Source: Coprobacillus sp. (lineage in GTDB: Bacteria > Bacillota_I > Bacilli_A > RFN20 > CAG-826). From it: DNA of 64,000 bases. Made by a program: the position numbers and the translations under genes. Below are positions 26,761-39,430 of this stretch, piece after piece (within the stretch, counting starts at the first letter, position 1; each line of letters starts with the position of its first letter). Location of the stretch: positions 23,390-87,389 of the forward strand of contig JAJQAM010000009.1 in assembly GCA_021203805.1 (NCBI GenBank). Reading direction: 5' to 3'. The notes under the pieces were generated by a model. It had not been told where the DNA came from. It saw only the letters and a program-made list of their open reading frames with translations, and searched no databases.

Positions 26761-27350
26761 AAAAATATACAGTTTTATTAGATTCAAGCGTTAATGATCT
26801 CTCGGTCGGAGTGGCCCTAAACGGCGAAATCGTAGCCTCTACCTCTTACTATGCCTGGCAAAAGCAGAGTGAGTATATGGTAAGTGAGCTTGATAAACTT
26901 CTTAAGGATAATGAGATTGTAAGAGACGAGATAAAAGACATCATGGTCACTATTGGTCCAGCCTCTTATACTGGGGTTAGAATTGCTCTTACTATCGCTA
27001 AAGTGATGGCGTTTGCTCTTGGTGTTCCTCTCTATCCTGTAAGTTCCCTAAGAGTTCTAAAAGACAGCAATAAGGCATCTATTTGTTTAATAAATGCGAG
27101 AAGCGGCCGCTCGTACATCGGTGTTTATGAAGGAAATAAGGTCCTTCTTGAAGATCGAATTATGGATAATAAAGATGTCCTTAACTATATCAACGAGAAT
27201 AAAGAATATGCAGTTTGCGGAGATACAAAATATTTAGGAATAGACGGCTATAAAGCGGATGTTATTAAAGAAATGCTCTCGCTTAAGAGCGCTAGTATAG
27301 CGGCTAAAGATAGTAGCAGCGTTAATCCTGTTTATTTAAAGGGGAAATAA
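26757..27350 (+). CDS. tsaB: tRNA t6A synthesis scaffold TsaB
   Basis: A 197-residue ASKHA-fold protein, a catalytically inactive paralogue of TsaD. It starts with a TVLLDSSVNDLSVGV segment and contains the family motif TIGPASYTGVRIALTIAK (usually GPGSFTGLRIG). It dimerises with TsaD. Overlapping junctions with tsaE and rimI indicate a tight operon. It is shorter at the C terminus than E. coli TsaB (231), as in Firmicutes. Confidence 0.93.
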   Translation: MKKYTVLLDSSVNDLSVGVALNGEIVASTSYYAWQKQSEYMVSELDKLLKDNEIVRDEIKDIMVTIGPASYTGVRIALTIAKVMAFALGVPLYPVSSLRVLKDSNKASICLINARSGRSYIGVYEGNKVLLEDRIMDNKDVLNYINENKEYAVCGDTKYLGIDGYKADVIKEMLSLKSASIAAKDSSSVNPVYLKGK

Positions 27351-27799
27351 TGAATATCGAAATAGTGGAAATGAGTGATAACGACCTAGATCAGGTTCTA
27401 GAGATTGAAAATCTCTGTTTTATTTCTAAATACTCAAGAGATGACTTTCTCTATGAACTTCATGAGAACCAATACGGAATGAACTACGTCGCTAAGATAG
27501 GAGAGAAAGTTGTCGGTTTTGCACTCTGCTATTATACCTTTGACAGTGCTTCAATCGCTCAGATTGCCACTCACCCAGACTATCAAAATAACGGGATTGG
27601 AAGCGCTATGCTTAGCGAGATTTTTGATGACTGCTATGCAAAGAAAATTCAGACAATTACCTTAGAAGTACGGGAAAATAATAAAAAAGCATTTGATTTT
27701 TACATCAAAAACGGCTTTAAGGAAGTTCTTATTAAGGTAGGATATTATTCAAATGGCGATAATGCCATTTACATGATTAAGAAGATAGAGGAAGTATGA
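27350..27799 (+). CDS. rimI: GNAT acetyltransferase, RimI-type
   Basis: A 149-residue GNAT enzyme. The acetyl-CoA loop QNNGIGSAML (Q-x-x-G-x-G/A) is near residue 80, followed by LEVRENNKKAFDFYIKNGFKE typical of RimI (N-terminal acetylation of S18 and other proteins). The tsaB-rimI-tsaD order is standard in Firmicutes. It shares one base with the tsaB stop and four with the tsaD start. Confidence 0.92.
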   Translation: MNIEIVEMSDNDLDQVLEIENLCFISKYSRDDFLYELHENQYGMNYVAKIGEKVVGFALCYYTFDSASIAQIATHPDYQNNGIGSAMLSEIFDDCYAKKIQTITLEVRENNKKAFDFYIKNGFKEVLIKVGYYSNGDNAIYMIKKIEEV

Positions 27800-28806
27800 T
27801 TACATTAGGAATTGAATCAAGCTGTGATGAAACCGGAGTGGCTATCGTAAAAGACGGTAAGCTCCTTTCAAATGTTGTCTCTTCTCAAGCAGATATACAC
27901 GCTAAATACGGAGGAGTTATGCCTGAGGTCGCTTCTCGGCTTCACGCTGAGAATATTATTTTTGTGTTAAAAGAAGCGCTTGAGAAAGCTAATGTAACTC
28001 TTGAAGAGGTTGACGCTTTTGCCGTGACAAGAGGCCCAGGACTTATTGGAGCTCTCCATGTAGGGATGCAAGCCGCTAAGACACTTAGTATGCTCTATGA
28101 TAAACCGCTTATCCCAGTTCATCATTTAGCGGGTCATATTTATGCTAATGAGTTTGTTAGTGAAATGAAGTTTCCTCTTCTTGCTATTGTTGTATCTGGC
28201 GGTAACTCTGAGCTTGTTCTTATGAAGGAAGATCTCGATTTTGAGGTCTTAGGGGAAACTAGAGACGACGCTATCGGTGAATGCTTTGATAAAGTGGCCC
28301 GAGTTTTAGGCTTTCCTTATCCAGGCGGAGCGATGATTGATGAGCACGCTAAGAATGGTAGGCATACCTATAACTTACCGACACCACTAAAAGGTGTTGA
28401 TACTCTTGATTTCTCTTTTTCTGGTCTCAAGACTAATGTCATTAATCTTGTTCATAATCTCGAACAAAAAGGCGAGAGTGTTAATATTGATGATATGTGC
28501 CGCTCGGTTGAAGAAGTCGCAGTGGAGCTGGTTGTTAATAAAGCCCTTACTGCGATTAAAAGATACGGCATTACTAATGTTGTTGTCTGCGGAGGAGTGT
28601 CCGCTAACTCATATTTAAGGGAGAAACTTAAAAAGGAGCTTGATAAGAGACATGTGAGTCTCTCCTTCCCTCCTATGTGGTGCTGCACTGATAATGCGGC
28701 GATGATTGCAAAACTAGGAGAAAAGCTTTATCTAAAAGGGATTAAAGCCCCTCTAACTATTTCTCCTGACCCTAACTGGAGGATTGAAGATTATAAAAAC
28801 TTTTAG
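27796..28806 (+). CDS. tsaD: tRNA N6-adenosine threonylcarbamoyltransferase TsaD
   Basis: A 336-residue ASKHA enzyme that transfers the threonylcarbamoyl group to tRNA A37. It shows ITLGIESSCDETGVAIV at the start, the metal-binding HHLAGHIYANE (His-x3-His) near residues 111-115, VSGGNSELVLM, and VCGGVSANSYLRE near the C terminus. Complete and of normal length. The terminator after it overlaps the asnS -10 box. Confidence 0.97.
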   Translation: MITLGIESSCDETGVAIVKDGKLLSNVVSSQADIHAKYGGVMPEVASRLHAENIIFVLKEALEKANVTLEEVDAFAVTRGPGLIGALHVGMQAAKTLSMLYDKPLIPVHHLAGHIYANEFVSEMKFPLLAIVVSGGNSELVLMKEDLDFEVLGETRDDAIGECFDKVARVLGFPYPGGAMIDEHAKNGRHTYNLPTPLKGVDTLDFSFSGLKTNVINLVHNLEQKGESVNIDDMCRSVEEVAVELVVNKALTAIKRYGITNVVVCGGVSANSYLREKLKKELDKRHVSLSFPPMWCCTDNAAMIAKLGEKLYLKGIKAPLTISPDPNWRIEDYKNF

Positions 28807-28810
28807 TCTT

Positions 28811-28842
28811 TTATATCTTCATTCATAAAGATATAATTTTTT
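28811..28842 (+). terminator. Terminator after tsaD overlapping a -10 box for asnS
   Basis: TTATATCTT (28811-28819) pairs with AAGATATAA (28828-28836), followed by six T. The perfect TATAAT at 28832-28837 lies in the 3' arm and is the likely -10 box of asnS; its -35 is weak. Confidence 0.65.
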
Positions 28843-28858
28843 AATAAGAGACAAGAAT

Positions 28859-30235
28859 ATGGAAAGAATTTACGATATTGGTCAGCTTTATGATTTAGTC
28901 TCCACTGAAGAGATCAAATCTATTAAGAATATCACTCTTCAGGGCTGGGTTAGAACTAACCGTAATAGCGGTAACATTGGTTTTATTGAGCTTAACGATG
29001 GAACCTCTTTTAAGAACGCTCAGCTTGTCTATACATCTGAAGTAGAATGCTACGATTTACTTGCCTCGCTTAGAAGTGGATGTGCCATTACTGTTACTGG
29101 TGAATTAGTGCTCACCCCAGAAATGAAGCAGCCCTTTGAAATTCATGTTAGTGATGTCATATTAGAGGGAGGAGTGGACGAGTCCTATCCACTTCAAAAG
29201 AAACATCATAGCTATGAATTTTTACGTGATATCGCTCATTTAAGGGTAAGAACTAATACTTTTAATGCCGTGTTTAGAGTAAGAAATGTTCTAACAATGT
29301 CTCTTCATGAGTATTTCCAGTCTAATGGATTCATGTATGTCCATACCCCTTTAATTACCACTAACGATGGTGAAGGAGCGGGTAATGTATTTGATGTCGT
29401 GACTCATGACACAAAGGATGAGAATTCCTTCTATAGTCAAAAAGTTAATCTTACAGTTACAGGTCAGCTCCACGTTGAGCCTTTTGCTTTAGCCTTCAAA
29501 CGTGTATACACGTTTGCTCCTGCTTTTAGAGCGGAGCATTCTAATACAGTGAGACATGCTTCTGAGTTTTGGATGATTGAGCCAGAGATGGCGTTTTGTG
29601 ATCTAAATGGAAATATGGATATTATTGAAGGCTGTATTAAATATTCTATTAAGTCCGTATTAGAGAAATGCCCTGATGAAATAGATTTCTTTAACACTCA
29701 AGTCGATACCTCTCTTAAAGAGAGATTAAATGGAGTAGTGGACTCTGAGTTTAAGAGAATTACTTATACCGAAGCGATTAACCTACTAGAAGATGCAGTT
29801 AAGAAAGGTCATAAGTTTGAAAATTCCGATATTAAATGGGGGATGGATCTTCAAAGTGAGCATGAGCGATATATCACTGAAGAGATCATTAAAGGACCCG
29901 TATTCCTAACTGATTATCCTAAAGAAATTAAAGCCTTTTATATGAAGCAAAATGATGACGGGAAAACCGTAGCCGCTTGCGACCTATTAGTGCCCGGAGT
30001 AGGGGAGCTTGTAGGCGGCTCTCAAAGAGAAGATAGGCTTGATGTATTAGAGGCTAAAATGAAAGAGCTAAATATCACTAATCTTGATTGGTATCTCGAC
30101 ACTAGAAGGTATGGTGGGTGCTATCACTCTGGCTTTGGAATTGGCTTTGATAGACTCCTTATGTATGTTACTGGAATGCAGAATATTAGAGATGTTCAGC
30201 CTTACCCAAGAACTTCAAATAATATCAAATATTAA
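28859..30235 (+). CDS. asnS: asparaginyl-tRNA synthetase
   Basis: A 458-residue class IIb synthetase. The N-terminal OB anticodon domain (about 15-110) includes ITLQGWVRTNRNSGNIGFIEL. Motif 2 is FRAEHSNTVRHASEFWMIEP near residue 222, and motif 3 is GFGIGFDRLLMYVTG near 428. The residues fit AsnRS rather than AspRS (EPEMAF after motif 2). It charges tRNA-Asn directly, although GatCAB is also encoded in the window. No T-box leader is present, and the ribosome site (AAGAG) is weak. Confidence 0.96.
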   Translation: MERIYDIGQLYDLVSTEEIKSIKNITLQGWVRTNRNSGNIGFIELNDGTSFKNAQLVYTSEVECYDLLASLRSGCAITVTGELVLTPEMKQPFEIHVSDVILEGGVDESYPLQKKHHSYEFLRDIAHLRVRTNTFNAVFRVRNVLTMSLHEYFQSNGFMYVHTPLITTNDGEGAGNVFDVVTHDTKDENSFYSQKVNLTVTGQLHVEPFALAFKRVYTFAPAFRAEHSNTVRHASEFWMIEPEMAFCDLNGNMDIIEGCIKYSIKSVLEKCPDEIDFFNTQVDTSLKERLNGVVDSEFKRITYTEAINLLEDAVKKGHKFENSDIKWGMDLQSEHERYITEEIIKGPVFLTDYPKEIKAFYMKQNDDGKTVAACDLLVPGVGELVGGSQREDRLDVLEAKMKELNITNLDWYLDTRRYGGCYHSGFGIGFDRLLMYVTGMQNIRDVQPYPRTSNNIKY

Positions 30236-30243
30236 TGTAAACT

Positions 30244-30393
30244 ATGGCTAAAAACGAAGATTTTGAACAATTATCACAAGAAGAAAAAACAAGAAGAGTT
30301 CGCTCCGGACGCCGCATTATGTGGCTTTTAATTGTCCTATGTGTTCTTCTTGTTATTTATGTTATTGCAGAGATTGTTATCTTAATTAGGTAA
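30244..30393 (+). CDS. small single-pass membrane protein, 49 residues
   Basis: Begins MAKNEDFEQLSQEEKTRRVR, then a hydrophobic helix of about 23 residues (WLLIVLCVLLVIYVIAEIVI), ending LIR at TAA 30391-30393. A basic stretch precedes the helix, predicting the N terminus inside. It starts 8 nt after asnS with no obvious ribosome site, so it is probably read from asnS transcripts. No family recognised. The frame and topology support it as a real small gene, with moderate certainty. Confidence 0.55.
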   Translation: MAKNEDFEQLSQEEKTRRVRSGRRIMWLLIVLCVLLVIYVIAEIVILIR

Positions 30394-30399
30394 TAATAC

Positions 30400-31179
30400 T
30401 TATCCATTACTATTACTAGATGAATCGCCTCCTAAGGGAGGTCTTTCATTATCTGAATTGGTATTATTATTTTGACTATTTTGCGCCGCTGTATACTGGT
30501 CGACATTATCCGCTGTTATCTTGGGATTATTAGGTCCCGCTGCCGCTGCGCTCATCGCTGCATTTTGATTATATCCCTCAAGGGATTTATCGAAGACTTT
30601 ATCGCATAAAGTTCTTAGTCTCCACATTCTCGCAACTAGGCCTTGAACGCAGACAAGGAACCAAACCATTCCTACCCCACAAATAGGTATAAATAAATAT
30701 GATGTGATAGCGTCTACTACAAAGGTTGGGGTGTGAGTAAGTTCTGGCCAGTGAGCAAGAACCCTCATTCCAAATACAGTGGTGTATATATCTGGGTCAT
30801 CAAAGTCCCAGAGGAAGAATAATGTTGCGATTCCTGTATCGGTATTAAAGACGTTGTAGTGGAAGTCATCAATGATGATATCATTGATGAGTAAGATTAA
30901 GAAGGCGATAGCAATTAAGAGGACCGGTATCCAGGCCTGCTTAAAGAAATAAGCAAAGCTCTTCTTTCTTCCATACACTCTAAGAGATTTACTATCGGTA
31001 ATAATCCTAGTGACTACGACATCATGGACAAGATTATCCATCTTCTTGCCTTGCCACTTCATGACTCTATAGATCCACCAACCAATGAATCCTGCAAGCA
31101 CCACGAGTAGGAGGACAATCATGATGAGCGCGAAGATTAATCTTCTTTCACTTTCTGTCATTGCAAATACTGTTAGCAT
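30400..31179 (-). CDS. membrane protein, 259 residues, function unknown
   Basis: Four hydrophobic segments (about 14-38, 85-107, a shorter one near 130, and 172-195) alternate with charged loops. The C-terminal 55 residues are Ala/Asn/Ser-rich and disordered (repeated Asn near the end). No family recognised. It follows the 221-residue gene by 11 nt on the same strand, forming a two-gene operon. An internal Met at residue 7 is an alternative start. It converges on the 49-residue gene with only six bases between stops. Confidence 0.7.
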   Translation of the reverse strand: MLTVFAMTESERRLIFALIMIVLLLVVLAGFIGWWIYRVMKWQGKKMDNLVHDVVVTRIITDSKSLRVYGRKKSFAYFFKQAWIPVLLIAIAFLILLINDIIIDDFHYNVFNTDTGIATLFFLWDFDDPDIYTTVFGMRVLAHWPELTHTPTFVVDAITSYLFIPICGVGMVWFLVCVQGLVARMWRLRTLCDKVFDKSLEGYNQNAAMSAAAAGPNNPKITADNVDQYTAAQNSQNNNTNSDNERPPLGGDSSSNSNG

Positions 31180-31190
31180 CTCTCGCTTAG

Positions 31191-31856
31191 TTACCTAATG
31201 GTAACCCCTCCTCCTGGTTCGATATCATCATCGTCATAGTCTTCTTCTTCAACTGGTTCTTCCTTTTTTCTCTTGCTCTCTTTGACTGGCTTAGTGCTAG
31301 GTCTAGGGGTGCGCTTGACGTTTTGAGGAAAGACTGGTCTAACTTCTTTAACTTCCTCTATTTGAGGAGCATTATTTTCATCATTTTGAAGCGGAATCTC
31401 ACTATAATCGGCTTCTTTTTCTTCAATTTGAAGCGGTTCATTCTCAATTATTTCTTTTGGTTTTTCTGGTTCAATCACTCTTATATTAGTGTTTTCTGGA
31501 ACGGATGACTGACCGCTCATAAGCTTAATTAGGTCTTCTTCATTTGACATAATAATGATGTTATTATAGGTATTATTTGTCGTAGTGTTATTAGTGACAT
31601 CCTGAACAGGAGTGCCGCCCGCTAATATCTGATTGGATAGATTCTTATTCATTTCGATAATAGCTTTAGCCTGTGTATCCTCGGGAAGATCTTGGAAGAT
31701 ATTTCTTCCAGTAAAGAATAGGCCTATGCTCTTACCGAGTAGGTAAAAGAAAACACCGACCGCTCCAACAGCCGCGACTGCTACAATCACTATGATAGCG
31801 GGTATAAAGAGAATATAGAGTATTCCTTTACCAACATTTTTAAAGAAGTTTGCCAT
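31191..31856 (-). CDS. membrane protein with long charged tail, 221 residues
   Basis: One long hydrophobic region (about 10-48, enough for one or two helices, Ala/Val/Gly-rich) is followed by a roughly 165-residue soluble part. That part has an Asn/Thr-rich stretch (VTNNTTTNNTYNN), a Pro/Glu-rich region, a Lys/Arg cluster (KESKRKKEE) and an acidic EEEDYDDDD end. No family recognised. TAAAAT at 31865-31870 lies 8 nt before the ATG without a Shine-Dalgarno. Confidence 0.7.
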   Translation of the reverse strand: MANFFKNVGKGILYILFIPAIIVIVAVAAVGAVGVFFYLLGKSIGLFFTGRNIFQDLPEDTQAKAIIEMNKNLSNQILAGGTPVQDVTNNTTTNNTYNNIIIMSNEEDLIKLMSGQSSVPENTNIRVIEPEKPKEIIENEPLQIEEKEADYSEIPLQNDENNAPQIEEVKEVRPVFPQNVKRTPRPSTKPVKESKRKKEEPVEEEDYDDDDIEPGGGVTIR

Positions 31857-31864
31857 ATTTTTAT

Positions 31865-31892
31865 ATTTTACCTATTTGACCTATATAATCAA
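31865..31892 (-). promoter_or_regulatory. Promoter of the 221-residue membrane protein gene (candidate leaderless)
   Basis: On the minus strand, TTGATT (31887-31892), a 16-nt spacer and TAAAAT (31865-31870), then 8 nt to the ATG. Confidence 0.55.
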
Positions 31893-31896
31893 TAGA

Positions 31897-32883
31897 TTAT
31901 ACCTTTTCTTCCTCGCTTCTATTTTTACTAGCCTCACTATTTTCATCTAAAATAGCGAGAGGAACTATACTATCTTGGGATAACTTCTCTTTAGTTTTTA
32001 TAACGAGTATTTTAATCTCGTTACACACTGAAACGAGATCAACAAGAACAATCGCGATTCCAAGTCCGAGTAGACCAAAGGGCTCCTCAAAATACTGATA
32101 TGTTGCGGCAAAGGCAATTAGACCAATCACTAGGGCGATAGGCAGAGTAATCCACATTGGTTTGCCTCCTGTATAAAGAGCTTCTCCCGCGATAAAACAC
32201 ATAAAATAAATCGCTAGCATAAAGAAGAGATATGTCAGCGGTTTATAGGTAAAAGCAAATATCAAAATTAGAAGAAAACAGCTAAGTTCTGCTATATATT
32301 CTAGATACCAATGCTTTCTTACATTACTTGTTTCGTAGTGGAATTTAGGAAGCTCGTTTCTAATTACAATATATGTTAAAGCGCACTGGACAAGAGCGAG
32401 GAAATAGATAAAACAAGGGGTGACGTAGTCGAGATAAATGAAATCTGCTACTCCAAAAGCCGAAGCAAAAACATCGATAATATTTATTCCTAGGAGCCAC
32501 TCAATAAATGGGATCATTGCATATGACACTCCAAGCTGAATAATAGAAGTGGAGAAGATAATCCAAACCGCTGGAACTTTATAGATCACCATTATTCCAA
32601 AAACAAATCCTGTGATGATTGAGGGGATAACGTAGAAGAGTGTATCTGATATGTTATACATGGTCACAAGCATACAGAGGAGGATTGTTACCACTGCATA
32701 AATGATAAAATATTTTCTCTTACAGCAGAGCGTTACCATCGTCGAGGTAAGAGGCAAAATAAAGACAATGAGAAACATTAAAACCGGGACAAAGGTGGTC
32801 AGTAAAACAAAGACAACATTGATAGCTGCCATAATGGCCATATAGGTCATGTTCTCGACTAGTGTTTCTTTCTTTTTGAACAT
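31897..32883 (-). CDS. polytopic membrane protein (possibly DUF2232/YybS-like)
   Basis: A 328-residue protein with eight or so membrane helices from residue 12 to about 295 and a short charged C-terminal tail. The first helices (MAIMAAINVVFVLLTTFVPV) resemble the start of DUF2232/YybS and of ECF substrate-binding components, a loose similarity. TAAAAT at 32892-32897 lies 8 nt before the ATG with no Shine-Dalgarno. It is divergent from the thioredoxin-like lipoprotein gene. Confidence 0.72.
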   Translation of the reverse strand: MFKKKETLVENMTYMAIMAAINVVFVLLTTFVPVLMFLIVFILPLTSTMVTLCCKRKYFIIYAVVTILLCMLVTMYNISDTLFYVIPSIITGFVFGIMVIYKVPAVWIIFSTSIIQLGVSYAMIPFIEWLLGINIIDVFASAFGVADFIYLDYVTPCFIYFLALVQCALTYIVIRNELPKFHYETSNVRKHWYLEYIAELSCFLLILIFAFTYKPLTYLFFMLAIYFMCFIAGEALYTGGKPMWITLPIALVIGLIAFAATYQYFEEPFGLLGLGIAIVLVDLVSVCNEIKILVIKTKEKLSQDSIVPLAILDENSEASKNRSEEEKV

Positions 32884-32953
32884 ATAAATATATTTTAGAA
32901 AAATTTATTTATTTTTTGCACAAAAATGCCATTATATTTCAAATATATTTAGT

Positions 32954-33394
32954 ATGAAGAACTTTTTAGTGTATTTTACCATCCTCTTTTCTTTAGGCGG
33001 ATGCTTTAGTGAATCTAGCGTAGACGAAAGAGAGGTAGTGTATCAATATAGAGACGTTGAATACCTCATGATTAATTGGGAAGATATCCTCTCTTACCCA
33101 GGGGAGTATCACGCTTATGTCTATAGTAAATCCTGTGGTGCCTGCCAAAGCCTTAAACAAGATATCCTTGATTACGCAATCAATAAAGCTAAAACCACTA
33201 TCTACTTTGTCTGCTATCAAAAGAATAGTATTCCAATGATCCATAATGCTGACCTTAGTAAAACTATAGGGATGACAGATGCTGATGAACTATATATTGG
33301 CGGGACACCCACCCTATTTGGGGTAGTGGATAATTCCATCTCGTTTTACGTAGAAGGAGTAAAGGCTATCAAAAAAGAATTAGAGATTAAATAA
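32954..33394 (+). CDS. thioredoxin-like lipoprotein
   Basis: A 146-residue protein. A short signal peptide with lipobox LGGC places lipidated Cys17 on the outer membrane face. A thioredoxin-like fold follows with the redox pair Cys61-Gly-Ala-Cys64 (KSCGACQSLK) and the cis-Pro loop GGTPTLFGV near residue 115. It probably acts on disulfides of exported proteins or supplies reductant outside the cell; the partner is unknown. No clear ribosome site. It lies 50 nt upstream of pcrA on the same strand. Confidence 0.82.
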   Translation: MKNFLVYFTILFSLGGCFSESSVDEREVVYQYRDVEYLMINWEDILSYPGEYHAYVYSKSCGACQSLKQDILDYAINKAKTTIYFVCYQKNSIPMIHNADLSKTIGMTDADELYIGGTPTLFGVVDNSISFYVEGVKAIKKELEIK

Positions 33395-33444
33395 TCTCTA
33401 CTCGTTGAAAGGATTACCCCCTATATGCTAAACTATAACGGGGT

Positions 33445-37652
<4,208 letters not shown>

Positions 37653-37673
37653 GAGTGATTTAGCTAGGCCAAT

Positions 37674-37970
37674 ATGAAAGAAGTTAATATTGATGTTTTA
37701 AAAAATGTAGCGAATTCCCTCATGTTTGATATGAGCGAGGACGAATATCGCCTTCTAGAAGGCGAGTTTCACACTACCCTAAAACAAATGGATCTCATTC
37801 ATAACATTAAGGGAGTGGAAGATGTCACTCCAATGACTTTCCCTTACGAAGTTACGACATCCGCTTTAAGGGAAGATGAGCCAAGCGAAGTTATCTCAAG
37901 TGATGAGGCGCTTAAGAACGCGAAAGATGTCATTGAGAAACAAATTAGAATTCCAAGGGTACTAAAATAA
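37674..37970 (+). CDS. gatC: Asp-tRNA(Asn)/Glu-tRNA(Gln) amidotransferase subunit C
   Basis: A 98-residue subunit that wraps and stabilises GatA. It begins MKEVNIDVLKNVANSLMFD and contains the VEDVTPMTFPYEV segment (usually V-x-P-T-x-H), then LREDEP, which is typical of GatC. It starts 21 nt after ligA and its stop overlaps gatA by one base. Confidence 0.92.
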   Translation: MKEVNIDVLKNVANSLMFDMSEDEYRLLEGEFHTTLKQMDLIHNIKGVEDVTPMTFPYEVTTSALREDEPSEVISSDEALKNAKDVIEKQIRIPRVLK

Positions 37971-39430
37971 TGGACTATATTCATTTAACAATTAGTGAAC
38001 TCCATGATGCTTATGTCGCTCATAAAGTGACCCCTTTAGAAGTCGTTAAATCTATCTTTGAGGAGATTGGAGATGACAAAGATAATGCCTTTGAATATCT
38101 ATGCAAACAGGAAGCAATATCTAAAGCAGAAAAACTAAAAGAAGTGCAAAAAGAGAATCTTTTCTGGGGAATTCCTTATGTCTTAAAAGATAATTTCTCC
38201 ACAAAAGACATTCCAACCTGTGCCTCTTCTAATATCTTAGAAGGCTATATTCCAGTCTATAACGCGACTGTTTATCAAAAGCTTGAAGATAGCGACGCTA
38301 TCCTCATTGGTAAAGCCACTCTTGATGAACTAGCGATGGGTGGAAGCGGTACCTCTGGTCATAAGGGTAAGACCTATAATCCATATGACCCATCTCACCA
38401 GTATATGATTGGGGGATCGTCCTGCGGAAGCGCGAATGCATGCGCTAGCGGTCTTGTTCCATTTGCGATTGGAAGTGACACTGGTGACAGTGTTCGTAAG
38501 CCTGCGTCGTTTGCCGGTCTTGTTGGCTTTAAGCCAACATGGGGAAGAATCTCTAGATATGGATTATTCCCGTTTGCCCCTTCTCTTGATCACGTTGCTT
38601 ATTTTACCCGTAGCGTGAAAGACGCGGCTAGTGTTCTTACCTTGCTTTCTGGTCATGACGAGCACGACACAACTAGCTCCACTAGCGAAGTTAAAGATTA
38701 TGTTTCTCTTATTAATGGTGATATCAAAGGATATAAAGTAGCAGTCATCGATGAGGTCATCGAGAGCATGACCGATAGTGATGTCATAAGTCGCTTTAAC
38801 GAAACCCTTAAGATTCTTGAGTCCCTTGGAGCGAGCATCCATCACGTTCATATGGACCTAGATTTACTAAAAGCTATTTATCCAACGTATAATATCATTT
38901 CCTGCGCAGAAGCCACCTCTAATAACGCAAATCTAGACGGAATTAAGTTTGGTCTTAGAGAAAACGGGAAAACTTATGATGAAATTGTCACTAATTCCCG
39001 AACTAAAGGGTTTTCGCAGTTAATTAAGCGTCGTTTTGTGATTGGTGGTTATTCTCTTTTAAGGGAGAATCAGGAAGATTTATTTATTAGAGCCCAGAAA
39101 TGCAGACATTTAATTGTTGATAAATTTAGTGAGATTCTTAAAGAGTATGATGTTATCTATTTACCCGCCTCGCCATCCTGCGCTCCTAAGTTTGATAACG
39201 CAAGCGATACACTAAGCGATGAATATTTAATCTGCGATAACTATCTTGCCTACGCTAATTTTGGTGGGTTCCCTTCTCTTACCTTGCCTATTGGATTTAA
39301 GGGTAATCTCCCATACGGCGCTAACTTTACCTCCGCTATTTTTGCTGAAGAAAAGGTGCTTAATATATCACTAGCTCTAGAAAATAAGCTTGGCTACTAT
39401 AATCTCTACGCTAAAGGAGAGAAGAAATAA
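37970..39430 (+). CDS. gatA: Glu-tRNA(Gln) amidotransferase subunit A
   Basis: A 486-residue amidase-signature subunit that releases ammonia from glutamine. The catalytic triad regions are visible: Lys in VLKDNF near residue 69, the cis-Ser in MIGGSSCGSANA near 145, and the Ser of SDTGDSVRKPASFAG near 170. That last motif is normally DTGGS, so one Gly is replaced by Asp. The common Gly-Gly-Ser-Ser-Gly-Gly is also GGSSCG here. Overlapping junctions with gatC and gatB. Confidence 0.93.
   Translation: MDYIHLTISELHDAYVAHKVTPLEVVKSIFEEIGDDKDNAFEYLCKQEAISKAEKLKEVQKENLFWGIPYVLKDNFSTKDIPTCASSNILEGYIPVYNATVYQKLEDSDAILIGKATLDELAMGGSGTSGHKGKTYNPYDPSHQYMIGGSSCGSANACASGLVPFAIGSDTGDSVRKPASFAGLVGFKPTWGRISRYGLFPFAPSLDHVAYFTRSVKDAASVLTLLSGHDEHDTTSSTSEVKDYVSLINGDIKGYKVAVIDEVIESMTDSDVISRFNETLKILESLGASIHHVHMDLDLLKAIYPTYNIISCAEATSNNANLDGIKFGLRENGKTYDEIVTNSRTKGFSQLIKRRFVIGGYSLLRENQEDLFIRAQKCRHLIVDKFSEILKEYDVIYLPASPSCAPKFDNASDTLSDEYLICDNYLAYANFGGFPSLTLPIGFKGNLPYGANFTSAIFAEEKVLNISLALENKLGYYNLYAKGEKK

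Noticed and set aside
32933..32949. Leaderless promoter for the thioredoxin-like lipoprotein
   Set aside because: TATATT occurs twice (32933-32938, 32944-32949), but the spacings to the ATG (15 and 4 nt) do not fit the 6-10 nt pattern and no -35 is convincing.
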